From Solibacter sp035499435 (GTDB taxonomy: Bacteria; Acidobacteriota; Terriglobia; Bryobacterales; Bryobacteraceae): DNA of 64,000 nucleotides. The stretch lies in assembly GCA_035499435.1 (NCBI GenBank), contig DATJYW010000415.1:33249-97248 (forward strand). The letters are read 5' to 3'. The first letter of the stretch is position 1. Every line of letters starts with the position of its first letter. The notes beneath the pieces were generated by a model. That model was given only the letters and a program-made list of their open reading frames with translations. It did not search any database and had not been told where the DNA came from. The translations under genes were made by a program, and so were the position numbers. Positions 10,060 to 18,786 of this stretch are shown here, piece after piece.

Positions 10060-11231
10060 CACTGCCCCAGTGGGATCTCCGCGTCTACCGGCATGTTGAG
10101 TTTGAGCTCGCGGCCTGGGTTTTCGACGTCGATTTTGATGCGGTAGACCAGCTTCACGCGCTCCTGCTGGGTCTGGATCTGCTTGGGGGTGAATTCCGCC
10201 TGCGAGGAGATGAAGCTGATACGGCCGTTGAAGGCCTTGTCCTTGAAGGAGTCGGTGGTGACCTTGACCTTGGCGCCGATCTTCACTTTGCCGAGGTCGG
10301 TCTCGTTGACATAGGCGCGGACCCAGGGGTGGTCGATGTCGCCGACGGTGACGACGCTTGTGCCCGGCGCGAGCACCTCGCCGACGTCGGCGGACTTGAC
10401 GAGGACCACGCCATCGCAGGGCGAAGCGGCGATGGTATCGCTTAACTGCGAATCGATCAGAGTGACGTTGGCCCTCGTGCGAACGATTTCGGCGCGGCGG
10501 GTAGCCAGTTCCTGCTCGCGGCGCCTGAGCTCGATGGCGGAAGCTTCGGCCATCTTGAGCGCGCCGCGGGAGCGTTCGACCTGCGCCTGCTGGGCCTGGA
10601 TCTGCTCCTGGCGGGGTCCGGCGAGGACGAGATCTTCGCGCTCCTTGGCGGACTTGGACATGGCTTCGGCGTTCTCCCAATTGCGGCGGTACTGGTCGCG
10701 CTGCGCGGTGGAGATGTCGTCGTTCTTGTAGAGGGTCTGGGCGCGGTCCCAGTCTTTTTTCGAGCGGTCGAGCTCGGCGGCGGCGGCTTCGACGGCGGCA
10801 TGGGCGTCGGCTTTTTCCTGCGGGCGGGAGCCGTTTTTGAGCTCGGCGAGGCGCGCTTCGGCGGCGGCCAGGTCGCCGCACCGGGTCTCGATATCGGCGG
10901 CGAGCGTGGCGCGCTGCAATTCCACGGCGGTTTGGGCCTGCGCAAGCTGGGTTTCGTTGGAGAGCACGGACGCACTCTCGCGCTCGCGCTGAGCTACCAG
11001 TTGATCGCGATCGAGACGGGCGATGACCTGGCCTTTTTGGACGCTGTCGCCTTCGTTGACGGTGCGTTCGATGAGCCTGCCGGCGGTCTTGAAGGCGATA
11101 TCCACCTCGGTGAGCTCGATGTTGCCGGAGACGACCAGGCGGTCTTCCGGAGCCTTTCCGCCGCCGCGCAGGGCGTACACTGCCGCGCCGGCGGCGGCCA
11201 GCAACACGATCGGAATGAGGATTTTTTTCAT
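10059..11231 (-). CDS. HlyD/YbhG-type membrane fusion protein
   Basis: 390 aa. N-terminal TM anchor (KKILIPIVLLAAAGAAVYAL), then a biotinyl-lipoyl half (SGNIELTEVDIAFKTAGRL, EGDSVQKGQVIARLD), a long alpha-hairpin coiled coil (about 75-245, rich in E, Q, A and R), the second lipoyl half (SPCDGVVLVKSADVGEVLAPGTSV) and a beta-barrel domain. It bridges the inner-membrane permeases to the TolC-type channel encoded 2 bp upstream. YbhG is the nearest recognised relative by architecture and context. Confidence 0.93.
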   Translation of the reverse strand: MKKILIPIVLLAAAGAAVYALRGGGKAPEDRLVVSGNIELTEVDIAFKTAGRLIERTVNEGDSVQKGQVIARLDRDQLVAQRERESASVLSNETQLAQAQTAVELQRATLAADIETRCGDLAAAEARLAELKNGSRPQEKADAHAAVEAAAAELDRSKKDWDRAQTLYKNDDISTAQRDQYRRNWENAEAMSKSAKEREDLVLAGPRQEQIQAQQAQVERSRGALKMAEASAIELRRREQELATRRAEIVRTRANVTLIDSQLSDTIAASPCDGVVLVKSADVGEVLAPGTSVVTVGDIDHPWVRAYVNETDLGKVKIGAKVKVTTDSFKDKAFNGRISFISSQAEFTPKQIQTQQERVKLVYRIKIDVENPGRELKLNMPVDAEIPLGQ

Positions 11232-11233
11232 GG

Positions 11234-12565
11234 CTATTGCACCATCCTCCGCACCGCGCCCATCGCCTGTGCTAGGTCGATGCGCGCCAGGTTGTAGTTG
11301 TACAGGGCCGCGGTCTGGTTGTCCTGCGCGCGTTCCAGGCGGGTCTGCGCGTCGGTGACCTCGAGCGCGATGGCCACGCCGGCGTCGTTGCGGCGGCGCG
11401 CCTGGGTCAGCTCGTTTTGAGCTAGCTCGAGGCCCTCTTTGGCCACCTTCACTTCGTCTTCCGCCGATCGCAGGCTGTCCAGGGCGAGCCGGACGTCGAG
11501 CTCGATCTGTTCCTTGAGGTCGCCGGTCTTGACTTTTTCCGCGCGGTACTGCGAGGCGGATTCGGCGCGCCGGGCGTCGCGGCGTCCGCCGTCGAAGATC
11601 GGGATGCGCACGGAGACGCCCACGGTGCGCGTGGGCAGCGAGCTATCGAAGCCGGTGCCGCTGGCACCGTAGTCGCCGAACGCGGAGACGCTGGGCAGGC
11701 GCTCCATTTTGGTGGCGCTGTAGGACAGGCGCGCGTTACTTTCGCGCTCCTGCTGGGCCTTGTAGTCGGGGCGCTCCTGAATGGCCTGGGCCCGCGCGGC
11801 TTCCAGCGTCACGGCATCGACCGGGGTGTAGGCGAGTTTGTCGGTGAGCAGCAGGTCGGTATCGAGCCGCGTGCCCATGGCGCGCAGAAGCTGGAGCCGC
11901 GCGGCGCGCTGGGCGTTCTGGGCGACGAGCAGGCGCTGGCGGTCGTTGGCGAGCTGCACGCGGGCGCGGGTGATCTCGATGCCGGTGCCGGTGCCGGCAG
12001 CTTTGAGGTTTTCGGCCTGCTTCTGGAGAGCCTCGGAGAGGACCATGTTGGCTTTCGCAGTCTCGACGTCGGCATCGGCCTTGACCGCGGCGAGGTAGGC
12101 GCGCGCGACCTGGGATGCGACCTGTTCTTCGGTGCCGTTTAGGTCTGCCTTGGCCGCGGTGATTCCGACCTTGGCGGCCTGGAAGCGGCGGATGGACGAG
12201 AAGTCGAAGACGGACTGCGCGCCCGAGACCCGCGCGTCCATGACGGTGAAGGGTCCGACGAACGTGGGGAACTGAATGCCGAGAACAGGTAGCTGGAGCT
12301 GGATGCCCACCGCGGCGAGATTCCGCGTCATGTTCTGTTCGGAAAACGCGGCGGAGAGGTCGGGTAGCAGGGCAGCGCGCGCTTCGGCCGACCGGGACTC
12401 CGCCTGCTTTTCGGCTTCCGTCGAAAGTTGCACCTTGGCACTGCCTTCGGGCGCGATGGCGATCGCTACGGCGCGTTTCAAGCTAAGTTCGAGGGGGCCG
12501 TTGATGGCTGGTTTCTCGGCGGCCCAGACAGCGGCAGACAGCATCAGCGCGAGTGCGGTTCTCAT
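11234..12565 (-). CDS. TolC-family outer-membrane efflux channel
   Basis: 443 aa from ATG 12565. That start is preferred because it follows GGAGAGGAG and overlaps the TetR stop as ATGA. A signal peptide (MRTALALMLSAAVWAA) is followed by two OEP repeats, each with long coiled-coil helices (e.g. SQVARAYLAAVKADADVETAKANMVL, and LRSAEDEVKVAKEGLELAQNELTQARRRND) and a beta strand pair. Including its own channel gene makes the exporter self-contained, unlike E. coli ybhGFSR, which relies on the housekeeping TolC. Confidence 0.92.
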   Translation of the reverse strand: MRTALALMLSAAVWAAEKPAINGPLELSLKRAVAIAIAPEGSAKVQLSTEAEKQAESRSAEARAALLPDLSAAFSEQNMTRNLAAVGIQLQLPVLGIQFPTFVGPFTVMDARVSGAQSVFDFSSIRRFQAAKVGITAAKADLNGTEEQVASQVARAYLAAVKADADVETAKANMVLSEALQKQAENLKAAGTGTGIEITRARVQLANDRQRLLVAQNAQRAARLQLLRAMGTRLDTDLLLTDKLAYTPVDAVTLEAARAQAIQERPDYKAQQERESNARLSYSATKMERLPSVSAFGDYGASGTGFDSSLPTRTVGVSVRIPIFDGGRRDARRAESASQYRAEKVKTGDLKEQIELDVRLALDSLRSAEDEVKVAKEGLELAQNELTQARRRNDAGVAIALEVTDAQTRLERAQDNQTAALYNYNLARIDLAQAMGAVRRMVQ

Positions 12566-13176
12566 TCTGACATCTCCTCTCCGTTCGGCGCCGGCGCGCG
12601 GAAACCCGCGCTCAAGAACCTGACGAGGCGCTCCATGCGGCTGTGGAAGTCCTCGGGAGCAGAAGGAAAGACGGGAGTGCCGCACATGGTGTGGGACATG
12701 GCGCCGATCATGAAATGGACTCTCCATCGGAACTCGGGCTCGGGCAAGCCGGGCAGGGTGCGGCGCAGGGCGTCAAAGAACCGCTGGCCGGTGGGCTGGA
12801 AGTGCTTCTGCACGATGGACGGCAGGAGGCCTTCGGCGTGGATTCGCCCCATGATTCGGACAAACATCGGATCGACGGAGGCGGCGTCCGCTGCGGGGAC
12901 GAAGAAGGCGCGCAGAATTTCTTCGACGGGGACGGGCGCTCCGGCAGCCTTGGTCTCAAGGCAATTGAGCATTGCTATTCTGGCTTGGTTGACGGGATCG
13001 GCCTTGCGGGCGACCAGGTCATCGAGCAGGCGCTCCTTTGAGCCGAAGTGGTAATGCACGGCGGCGAGGTTAACTCCTGCTCCAGCAATTATTTGCCTCA
13101 GAGACGTGGCGGCGTACCCCTGTTCGGCGAAGAGCCGCTCGGCAGCTTCGAGGATCTTTTCTTTCGTCTCAGTCAT
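12562..13176 (-). CDS. TetR-family repressor, CecR/YbiH-like
   Basis: 204 aa. The N-terminal helix-turn-helix (8-54: ILEAAERLFAEQGYAATSLRQIIAGAGV, VHYHFGSKERLL) is followed by a C-terminal ligand domain resembling CecR/YbiH (VPVEEILRAFFVP, MFVRIMGRIHAEGL, FMIGAMSHTMCGTP). First gene of the efflux operon; it overlaps the channel gene by 4 nt. A consensus promoter lies immediately upstream with a 19-bp imperfect palindrome covering its -10 box, so autorepression relieved by an exported compound is the likely mode. No Shine-Dalgarno is visible before the ATG, and the predicted leader is only about 10 nt. Confidence 0.93.
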   Translation of the reverse strand: MTETKEKILEAAERLFAEQGYAATSLRQIIAGAGVNLAAVHYHFGSKERLLDDLVARKADPVNQARIAMLNCLETKAAGAPVPVEEILRAFFVPAADAASVDPMFVRIMGRIHAEGLLPSIVQKHFQPTGQRFFDALRRTLPGLPEPEFRWRVHFMIGAMSHTMCGTPVFPSAPEDFHSRMERLVRFLSAGFRAPAPNGEEMSE

Positions 13177-13181
13177 TCAAA

Positions 13182-13200
13182 CGTATGATTGAATTATACG
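13182..13200. promoter_or_regulatory. Putative TetR/CecR-like operator palindrome
   Basis: CGTATgATTgAATtATACG is a 19-bp dyad in which 8 of 9 half-site pairs match around one central base. It begins 5 bp upstream of the repressor start codon and covers the -10 hexamer of the promoter on the minus strand. Size and position fit autoregulation by the TetR-family gene that follows. Confidence 0.6.
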
Positions 13201-13220
13201 ACTAATTATGTGAGAGTCAA
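13193..13220 (-). promoter_or_regulatory. Sigma70-type promoter of the efflux operon
   Basis: On the minus strand a TTGACT -35 box (13220-13215) is separated by 16 bp from a perfect TATAAT -10 box (13198-13193). Transcription would start near 13186, leaving a leader of only about 10 nt before the repressor ATG. Confidence 0.7.
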
Positions 13221-13331
13221 GACCAAGACCGTGCAACGGCGCACGAGAATCCGACACCAGTCTTTGAAACGTAGACATTTCAGCGAGCCGTTACGCCGGC
13301 TTTCTACGCGTGACGGGACATGGGGGAGAAC

Positions 13332-13523
13332 ATGATCGAGAGAATTCTGGCGGCCTGGTGCCGCAACATGCACGATGGCGCGATGTGGCCGATGCACGGC
13401 AAGTACATCTGCCGGAAGTGCCTGCGCGAGCATGCCGTGGCGTGGGAGCGCAAAGCGGCCGCGGCCGAGAGGCCTTCGAGGGCGGTCGCCAGCGCTCCTG
13501 TTAGCATGGACGTTTGCGCCTAG
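13332..13523 (+). CDS. Small cysteine-containing protein of unknown function
   Basis: 63 aa. The start is supported by GGGGGAG three bases before the ATG. The centre reads MHGKYICRKCLREHAVAWE, with a C-x2-C pair and other Cys and His residues that could bind zinc. The C-terminal third is Ala/Arg-rich and probably disordered. It overlaps the TTG start of endonuclease IV by 10 nt, suggesting translational coupling. I do not recognise the family; a nucleic-acid or zinc-binding role is a guess from the motif and neighbour. Confidence 0.55.
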   Translation: MIERILAAWCRNMHDGAMWPMHGKYICRKCLREHAVAWERKAAAAERPSRAVASAPVSMDVCA

Positions 13524-14371
13524 GGATCCACACGTCGACGGCGGGGTCGCTGGAGGGCGCGGCGTTGAAGGCCGCGGAACTTGGCGCCAACACATTTCAG
13601 ATTTTTTCGGCGAGCCCGCGGATGTGGCGCGCCCGTCTGCCGGATGCGGAACAGGTACGCCGCCTTCGCGAGGCGCGTGAGCGCTTCGACCTCTATCCGC
13701 TGGTTATCCACGTCAATTACCTGGTGAACATGGCCTCGCCCGACCCGGTGATTCGGCCGCGATCGATCGCGGCGTTTCGAGGCGAGCTGGACCGGGCGCT
13801 GGCCATCGGTGCCGAGTACCTGGTGGTGCATCCCGGCAGCTACCGCGGCGGCACACCGGAGCAGGGGATCGAGGCGCTGGTGGAGGGCCTGGCGGACGCT
13901 GCCAGAGGGCTGCGATTCGACGGGCTGCAGGTGCTGATCGAGAACACCGCCGGCGCAGGGTGCCACCTGGGCAGCCGGTTCGATGAGCTGCAATCGATCC
14001 GCGGGATGGCGGCGGAGCGCGCGGGTCTGGACGTCGGCTTCTGCCTGGATACGTGCCATCTGCTGGCCGCGGGATTCGATATCGCGCGATCGCGCGGCCT
14101 GGGCGCGATGCTGAAGCAGGCGGAGAGCGTGCTGGGGCTGGAGCATGTGCGGGTCATCCACGCCAACGACTCGAAAGCTCCGCTGGGCTCGAACGTGGAC
14201 CGGCACGCCAATATCGGCGAGGGGCACATCGGGCGCGCGGGGTTCCATCGCATCCTGTGTCATCCGAAGCTGCGCCGCAAGCCGTTCATCCTGGAGACTC
14301 CGGTGGATGACGAAGGAGACGACCGGCGGAACCTCGACACGCTCAAGCTGCTGGCACGGCGGAGTGGATAA
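13514..14371 (+). CDS. nfo: Endonuclease IV (AP endonuclease)
   Basis: 285 aa, the usual size. It cleaves the backbone 5' of abasic sites in base-excision repair. The TIM barrel keeps the tri-zinc ligands: His in VIHVNY, His in VVHPGSY, Glu in LIENTAG, Asp and His in LDTCH, His and Asp in IHANDSK, Asp/His in DRHANIGEGHIG and Glu in LETPV. The start is TTG (13514): an in-frame stop lies 12 bp upstream and no ATG fits. It overlaps the small Cys protein and precedes leuS by 52 bp. Confidence 0.95.
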   Translation: MRLGIHTSTAGSLEGAALKAAELGANTFQIFSASPRMWRARLPDAEQVRRLREARERFDLYPLVIHVNYLVNMASPDPVIRPRSIAAFRGELDRALAIGAEYLVVHPGSYRGGTPEQGIEALVEGLADAARGLRFDGLQVLIENTAGAGCHLGSRFDELQSIRGMAAERAGLDVGFCLDTCHLLAAGFDIARSRGLGAMLKQAESVLGLEHVRVIHANDSKAPLGSNVDRHANIGEGHIGRAGFHRILCHPKLRRKPFILETPVDDEGDDRRNLDTLKLLARRSG

Positions 14372-14423
14372 CACCAGCCTTAAACGGCTACGATGGGATT
14401 TTACCCCCCGCAAAGAACAGTCT

Positions 14424-16865
14424 ATGCCCGAGAAGCCGTACGACCATATCCAGATCGAACTGAAGTGGCACGAGCGCTGGCAGAACGCCGACTTCTACAA
14501 GGCCGAGGAGAACTCCTCGAAGCCCAAGTACTATGTGCTCGAAATGCTGCCCTATCCGAGCGGGACGCTGCACATCGGGCACATCCGCAACTACTCGATC
14601 GGCGACGCGCTGGCGCGCTACAAGTGGATGCGCGGTTTCAACGTGCTTCATCCGATGGGCTGGGATGCGTTCGGACTGCCGGCCGAAAATGCCGCGATCG
14701 CCAACAAGCGGCCGCCGCGCGAATGGACGCTGCAGAATATCAGGGCCATGAAGAAGACGCACCGCCGCTTCGGCTTCAGCTACGACTGGGACCGGGAGGT
14801 CTCCACTTGCGAGCCGGAATACTACCGCTGGAACCAGTGGTTCTTCCTGCAGATGCTGGAGCGCAGGCTGGCCTATCGCAAGAAAGCGCTGCTGAACTGG
14901 TGTCCGAAGTGCGCCACCGTGCTGGCCAACGAGCAGGTGGTGGACGGCTGCTGTTGGCGGCACGAAGACACGCCCGTCGAACAGCGCGCGCTGGAGCAGT
15001 GGTTCCTCAAGATTACCGATTACGCGGATCAACTGCTGGACGACATGGCGCAGTTGGAAGGCGGCTGGCCGGAGCGCGTCCTGACGATGCAGCGCAACTG
15101 GATCGGCCGCAGCGAAGGTGCGGAGATCGATTTCGGCGTGGCGCAGGATGCCGAACGGCGCATCCGTGTGTTCACCACGCGAGTCGATACCATCTACGGC
15201 GCCACGTGCGTCATCATGGCTCCCGAACATCCGCTGAACGAAACCCTGCTGGATACCGAAGCCAAGGCGCGCGCCAAGGCCATGGTCGACGCGCGGGCGG
15301 GCCGCGATCCGGGCGATATCGAGAAAGAGGGTTTTTTCACCGGCCACTACGCCATCAATCCTTACAGCGGCGAAAAGGTCCCCATCTGGATCGGAAACTT
15401 CGTTCTGATGGGGTACGGCACGGGCGCGATCATGGCGGTCCCGGCGCACGACGAGCGCGACTTCGAGTTCTGCCGCAAGTACGGGATCGCGGTGCGGCCG
15501 GTGATCCGGCCGGCGGATGGCGCGCTGGCTGTCGAGCCCGGTTTGCAAGAGGCGTTCTGCGACTACGGGATCGTGGAGAATTCGGGCGAGTGGAGCGGGC
15601 TGGCCAGCGAAGAGGCGCGCCGCCGGATGGCCGCGCACGCGGAGCAGCACGGATTCGGCAAGGCCGCGATCACGTACCGCATCAAGGATTGGGGCATCTC
15701 GCGGCAGCGCTACTGGGGCACGCCGATCCCGGTGATCCACTGCCAGGCGTGCGGTGTGGTGCCGGTACCGGAGGATCAACTGCCGGTGGTGCTGCCGGAG
15801 AACGTCGAGATCACGGGGACGGGACGCTCGCCGCTCGAGGCGGTGCCCGAGTTCGTCAACGTGAAGTGCCCCAAGTGCGGCGTCAGTGCGCGGCGCGAGA
15901 CGGACACGATGGACACGTTCATCGACAGCTCGTGGTACTTCTACCGCTACTGCGACGCGCACAATTCGGCGGCGCCGTTCGATCCGGCGAAGATCGCCTA
16001 CTGGTTCGAGATCGATCAGTACATCGGCGGGGTGGAGCACGCGATTCTGCACCTGATCTACTCGCGGTTTTTCACCAAGGTGATGCGCGATATCGGTCTG
16101 GTGCGCAACAGCGAGCCGGCGCGGCGGCTGTTCACGCAGGGTATGGTGATCGCCGAGGGCGCCAAGATGTCGAAATCGCGGGGCAACGTGGTGGGCGCGG
16201 ACATGCTGGCGGAAAAGTTCGGGGCCGACACCGCGCGCATGTTCGTGCTGTTCGCCGCGCCGCCGGAGAAGGAGGTCGACTGGCGCGCCGAAGGGGCGGA
16301 GGGCATCTACCGTTTCCTGGGGCGCGTGTACCGGTTCGCGATGCGCAATCTCCCGCAGCAGGAGCGCTCCGGGAGCGCCGACCGCGCGGTGATGCGCAAG
16401 CTGCATCAGACGCTGAAGAAGATCACCGAGGATTTCGAGACGCGCTGGCACTTCAACACGTGCATCGCGTCGATCATGGAGCTGGTCAATACGCTGTACG
16501 CCGAGGAGCAGAACATCTCGGCGCAGGTGATGCCGCAGATTCTGGAGACGCTGGCGCTGGTGCTGGCGCCATTCGCGCCTTACGTCTCGCAGGAGATCTG
16601 GGACGAGCTGGGCAGACAGGGTCCGGTGTTCCGCCAGGCGTGGCCGGCGTTCGACCCCGAACTGGCGAAAGAAGATGAAGCGGAGATCGTAGTGCAGGTG
16701 AACGGCAAGGTGCGGTCGCGCCTGTTCGCTCCGTTCGGGACGGCGAAGGAAGAGCTGGAAACCCGCGCGCTCGCCGATGAGAAGGTGAAGGGGCTGGTGC
16801 AAGGCAAGCAGGTGGTGAAGGTGGTCGCGGTGCCGGACAAGCTGGTGAACGTGGTGGTGAAGTAG
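14424..16865 (+). CDS. leuS: Leucyl-tRNA synthetase
   Basis: 813 aa class Ia synthetase charging tRNA-Leu in the cytoplasm. The HIGH motif is GTLHIGHIRNY (His50-His53) and KMSKS is AKMSKSRGN (Lys581-Ser585). A CP1 editing domain follows the HIGH region (TRVDTIYGATCVIMAPEH, GTGAIMAVPAHDERDFEF), and two zinc-type Cys pairs occur (NWCPKCATVL, VKCPKCGVSARR). The C-terminal anticodon and tRNA-binding domains are complete (IVVQVNGKVRSRL). ATG 14424 gives the canonical N-terminus (YDHIQIELKWHERW). Confidence 0.98.
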   Translation: MPEKPYDHIQIELKWHERWQNADFYKAEENSSKPKYYVLEMLPYPSGTLHIGHIRNYSIGDALARYKWMRGFNVLHPMGWDAFGLPAENAAIANKRPPREWTLQNIRAMKKTHRRFGFSYDWDREVSTCEPEYYRWNQWFFLQMLERRLAYRKKALLNWCPKCATVLANEQVVDGCCWRHEDTPVEQRALEQWFLKITDYADQLLDDMAQLEGGWPERVLTMQRNWIGRSEGAEIDFGVAQDAERRIRVFTTRVDTIYGATCVIMAPEHPLNETLLDTEAKARAKAMVDARAGRDPGDIEKEGFFTGHYAINPYSGEKVPIWIGNFVLMGYGTGAIMAVPAHDERDFEFCRKYGIAVRPVIRPADGALAVEPGLQEAFCDYGIVENSGEWSGLASEEARRRMAAHAEQHGFGKAAITYRIKDWGISRQRYWGTPIPVIHCQACGVVPVPEDQLPVVLPENVEITGTGRSPLEAVPEFVNVKCPKCGVSARRETDTMDTFIDSSWYFYRYCDAHNSAAPFDPAKIAYWFEIDQYIGGVEHAILHLIYSRFFTKVMRDIGLVRNSEPARRLFTQGMVIAEGAKMSKSRGNVVGADMLAEKFGADTARMFVLFAAPPEKEVDWRAEGAEGIYRFLGRVYRFAMRNLPQQERSGSADRAVMRKLHQTLKKITEDFETRWHFNTCIASIMELVNTLYAEEQNISAQVMPQILETLALVLAPFAPYVSQEIWDELGRQGPVFRQAWPAFDPELAKEDEAEIVVQVNGKVRSRLFAPFGTAKEELETRALADEKVKGLVQGKQVVKVVAVPDKLVNVVVK

Positions 16866-16898
16866 GTGACCGTTCCCAAGTGAATCCCGTCGGGGCCC

Positions 16899-17243
16899 TT
16901 ACTTCCCGGTGTTCATACCGCCCAGAAAATGTTCCAACGCCTTCCGGAGTTCGGGAATCCGCGATGAGGCTACATTCCAGACCTCTTCGAGATCAACCCC
17001 GATATAGTCGTGGATGAGGACGTCGCGCATCCCGCAGATCGCCTTCCAATCGAGTGATGGCAGGCGGCCACGCATATCCGCTGAGATCCGCTTGGCCGCC
17101 TCCCCGATCACTTCCACGTTCCGGATGACTGCGTCCTGCAACTCTTCCGACGCGAAGAATGCGTCCTTGCCCGGGGTGATAAATCGGGCGATGCGCTGGC
17201 AACGTTCCAGGATGTGATGGAGGTAGAGTCGGTCGTCCTTCAC
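16899..17243 (-). CDS. hepT: HepT-family toxin (DUF86, HEPN RNase)
   Basis: 114 aa, all-helical HEPN-type. It keeps the catalytic R-x4-H-x-Y motif (Arg73, His78, Tyr80 in RDVLIHDYIG), characteristic of HepT toxins that cleave RNA. The GTG start overlaps the MntA stop by 4 nt (GTGA), so the pair is translationally coupled, with antitoxin first. In the characterised Shewanella system MntA polyadenylylates the HepT Tyr to silence it; Tyr80 is the expected target here. The pair is tucked between leuS and rlmD. Confidence 0.9.
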   Translation of the reverse strand: MKDDRLYLHHILERCQRIARFITPGKDAFFASEELQDAVIRNVEVIGEAAKRISADMRGRLPSLDWKAICGMRDVLIHDYIGVDLEEVWNVASSRIPELRKALEHFLGGMNTGK

Positions 17244-17533
17244 AAAGGCGTGGCCTCACGGAGAATCCTGTCACGCACGTACCAGTGGAGGGACCCCTCG
17301 GTGCCGATATGGACCTTCATTCCAAGCAGCGCCTGCAGATCCTGGACCAAGCCAGCGTGATCCATCAGACTCCGCCCCGGTTCCCACGCCACCAACAGAT
17401 CGAGATCGCTGTCCTCATGGGCTTCACCCCGGGCGACGGAGCCGAATACACGCAGATTGTGAGCGCCGTACACTCCGGCCAGGCGGAGGATCTCGGCTCT
17501 GCGTTCGGTCCGCAAGGCCTCCAGACTCACCAT
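17240..17533 (-). CDS. mntA: MntA-family nucleotidyltransferase antitoxin
   Basis: 97 aa. The minimal nucleotidyltransferase motif G-S-x10-D-x-D is intact (Gly31-Ser32, Asp43, Asp45 in GSVARGEAHEDSDLDLL). Such proteins transfer AMP to the HepT tyrosine and neutralise it. ATG 17533 gives a complete domain (MVSLEALRTERRAEILRLAG). It precedes hepT with a 4-nt overlap. Confidence 0.9.
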   Translation of the reverse strand: MVSLEALRTERRAEILRLAGVYGAHNLRVFGSVARGEAHEDSDLDLLVAWEPGRSLMDHAGLVQDLQALLGMKVHIGTEGSLHWYVRDRILREATPL

Positions 17534-17562
17534 ATCTTGATTGTGCGACAGTTTGGGGCTGT

Positions 17563-18786
17563 TCAGTGAGCCATCAGCCCCACTACCGTCTCCAGATGGT
17601 ACGTCTGCGGGAACAGGTCGACCAGCGTCATCCGTTCGATGACATAGCCGCCGCCGATCAAACCCGACAGGTCGCGGGCCAGGGTCGCGGGGTCGCAGGC
17701 CACGATCACCAACTGGCGCGGTCTGAGCTCGGTCAAACGCTTGACCACGGCCTTGCCGAGGCCGGCACGAGGCGGGTCGAGCACCACTAAATCCGGCGCT
17801 TTGGCCAGGGCTGACAGGTGCTCTTCGGCGGTCTGCTGCTGGGCGCGCAAATTCGACAAGCCGGCGCGTTCGGCGTTGAATTGCAGGTCGCGCACCGCCC
17901 CGGCGCCGGATTCCACGGCGGTCACCTCGCGGAAGCGGCGCGCCAGGGGTAAGGAGAGCAAGCCAACGCCGGCATAGAGGTCGGCGGCGGTATCGCCCTG
18001 GGCGTCGCCGAGAGCGGCGTCCACCAGCTCGTCGAGCAGGAGGCGGTTCACCTGGAAAAACGAATTGCTGCTGACCCGGAAGCGGCCCTGGTAATCCAGG
18101 GCGCCTTCCACGACGCCTTGGATTTCCGCGGCGCACCAATCGAAGAACCGGCGCGCCACCGGGCGGTCGGTCTCGAGCACGTTGATCTGCACCTGGCGCT
18201 CGTCGGTGAAGACCTCCAGGGCGCGCATGAATTTCGGCCAGCGGCTGTCGCGCGCCATGCGGTTGAGCGCGACGATCGCTTCACTGATCTTGGGCGACGA
18301 TACCGGGCATTCGGCCACGGCGCAAAGCTTGTGCGACCGCGCCTCGCGATATCCGAGGCGGGTCTCTTCGACGGCAAGCTGCACGCGATTGCGGTAGCCG
18401 AAGGGCGCCGCCGCCACGGTGCGGATCTCCCCCGGCGCTTCGATCTTGCCGAGGCGGCGCAGCTCCTCGGCGAGAATCGCGCGTTTGGCGTCAAGCTGGA
18501 ACTCGTAGGGCGCGTGCTGGTAGTGACAGCCGCCGCAGCGCTGGAAGACCGGGCAGGGCGCAGCGACGCGATCGGGCGCGGCCTCGATCACCTCCAGCAT
18601 GCGGGCGCGGACGAGGCCCGGCTTCTGCTGTTCTGCCAGGGCGCGAATGCGTTCCCCGGGCAGGACGAATGGAGCGAACACCACGCGTCCGTCCAGGCGG
18701 GCCAACCCGTCGCCGCCGTACACCAGCTTCTCCACCCGGACTTCGAAATTGCTTACGATAGGAGTTACTCCCGTACCTTTTACCAT
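17563..18786 (-). CDS. rlmD: 23S rRNA (uracil-5-)-methyltransferase, RumA/RlmD type
   Basis: 407 aa. N-terminal TRAM domain (VEKLVYGGDGLARLDGRVVF), a 4Fe-4S cysteine set (PCPVFQRCGGCHY plus a later Cys in KLCAVAECPV), and a C-terminal SAM methyltransferase domain (ADLYAGVGLLSLPLARRF, LVVLDPPRAGL) with the catalytic Cys in VACDPATLARD. It methylates a U of 23S rRNA at C5; which U cannot be told from sequence alone. The ATG at 18786 overlaps the trpS ATG on the opposite strand within one CATG. A later GTG (18735) is possible but has no better ribosome site. Confidence 0.92.
   Translation of the reverse strand: MVKGTGVTPIVSNFEVRVEKLVYGGDGLARLDGRVVFAPFVLPGERIRALAEQQKPGLVRARMLEVIEAAPDRVAAPCPVFQRCGGCHYQHAPYEFQLDAKRAILAEELRRLGKIEAPGEIRTVAAAPFGYRNRVQLAVEETRLGYREARSHKLCAVAECPVSSPKISEAIVALNRMARDSRWPKFMRALEVFTDERQVQINVLETDRPVARRFFDWCAAEIQGVVEGALDYQGRFRVSSNSFFQVNRLLLDELVDAALGDAQGDTAADLYAGVGLLSLPLARRFREVTAVESGAGAVRDLQFNAERAGLSNLRAQQQTAEEHLSALAKAPDLVVLDPPRAGLGKAVVKRLTELRPRQLVIVACDPATLARDLSGLIGGGYVIERMTLVDLFPQTYHLETVVGLMAH

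Noticed and set aside
13506..13523. ATG at 13506 as endonuclease IV start
   Set aside because: Out of frame; it is in the frame of the small Cys protein, so the nfo start must be TTG 13514.
14388..16802. 804-codon minus-strand ORF opposite leuS
   Set aside because: Antisense of a fully motif-complete LeuRS; the product is Arg/His/Leu-rich low-quality sequence, a GC-bias shadow.
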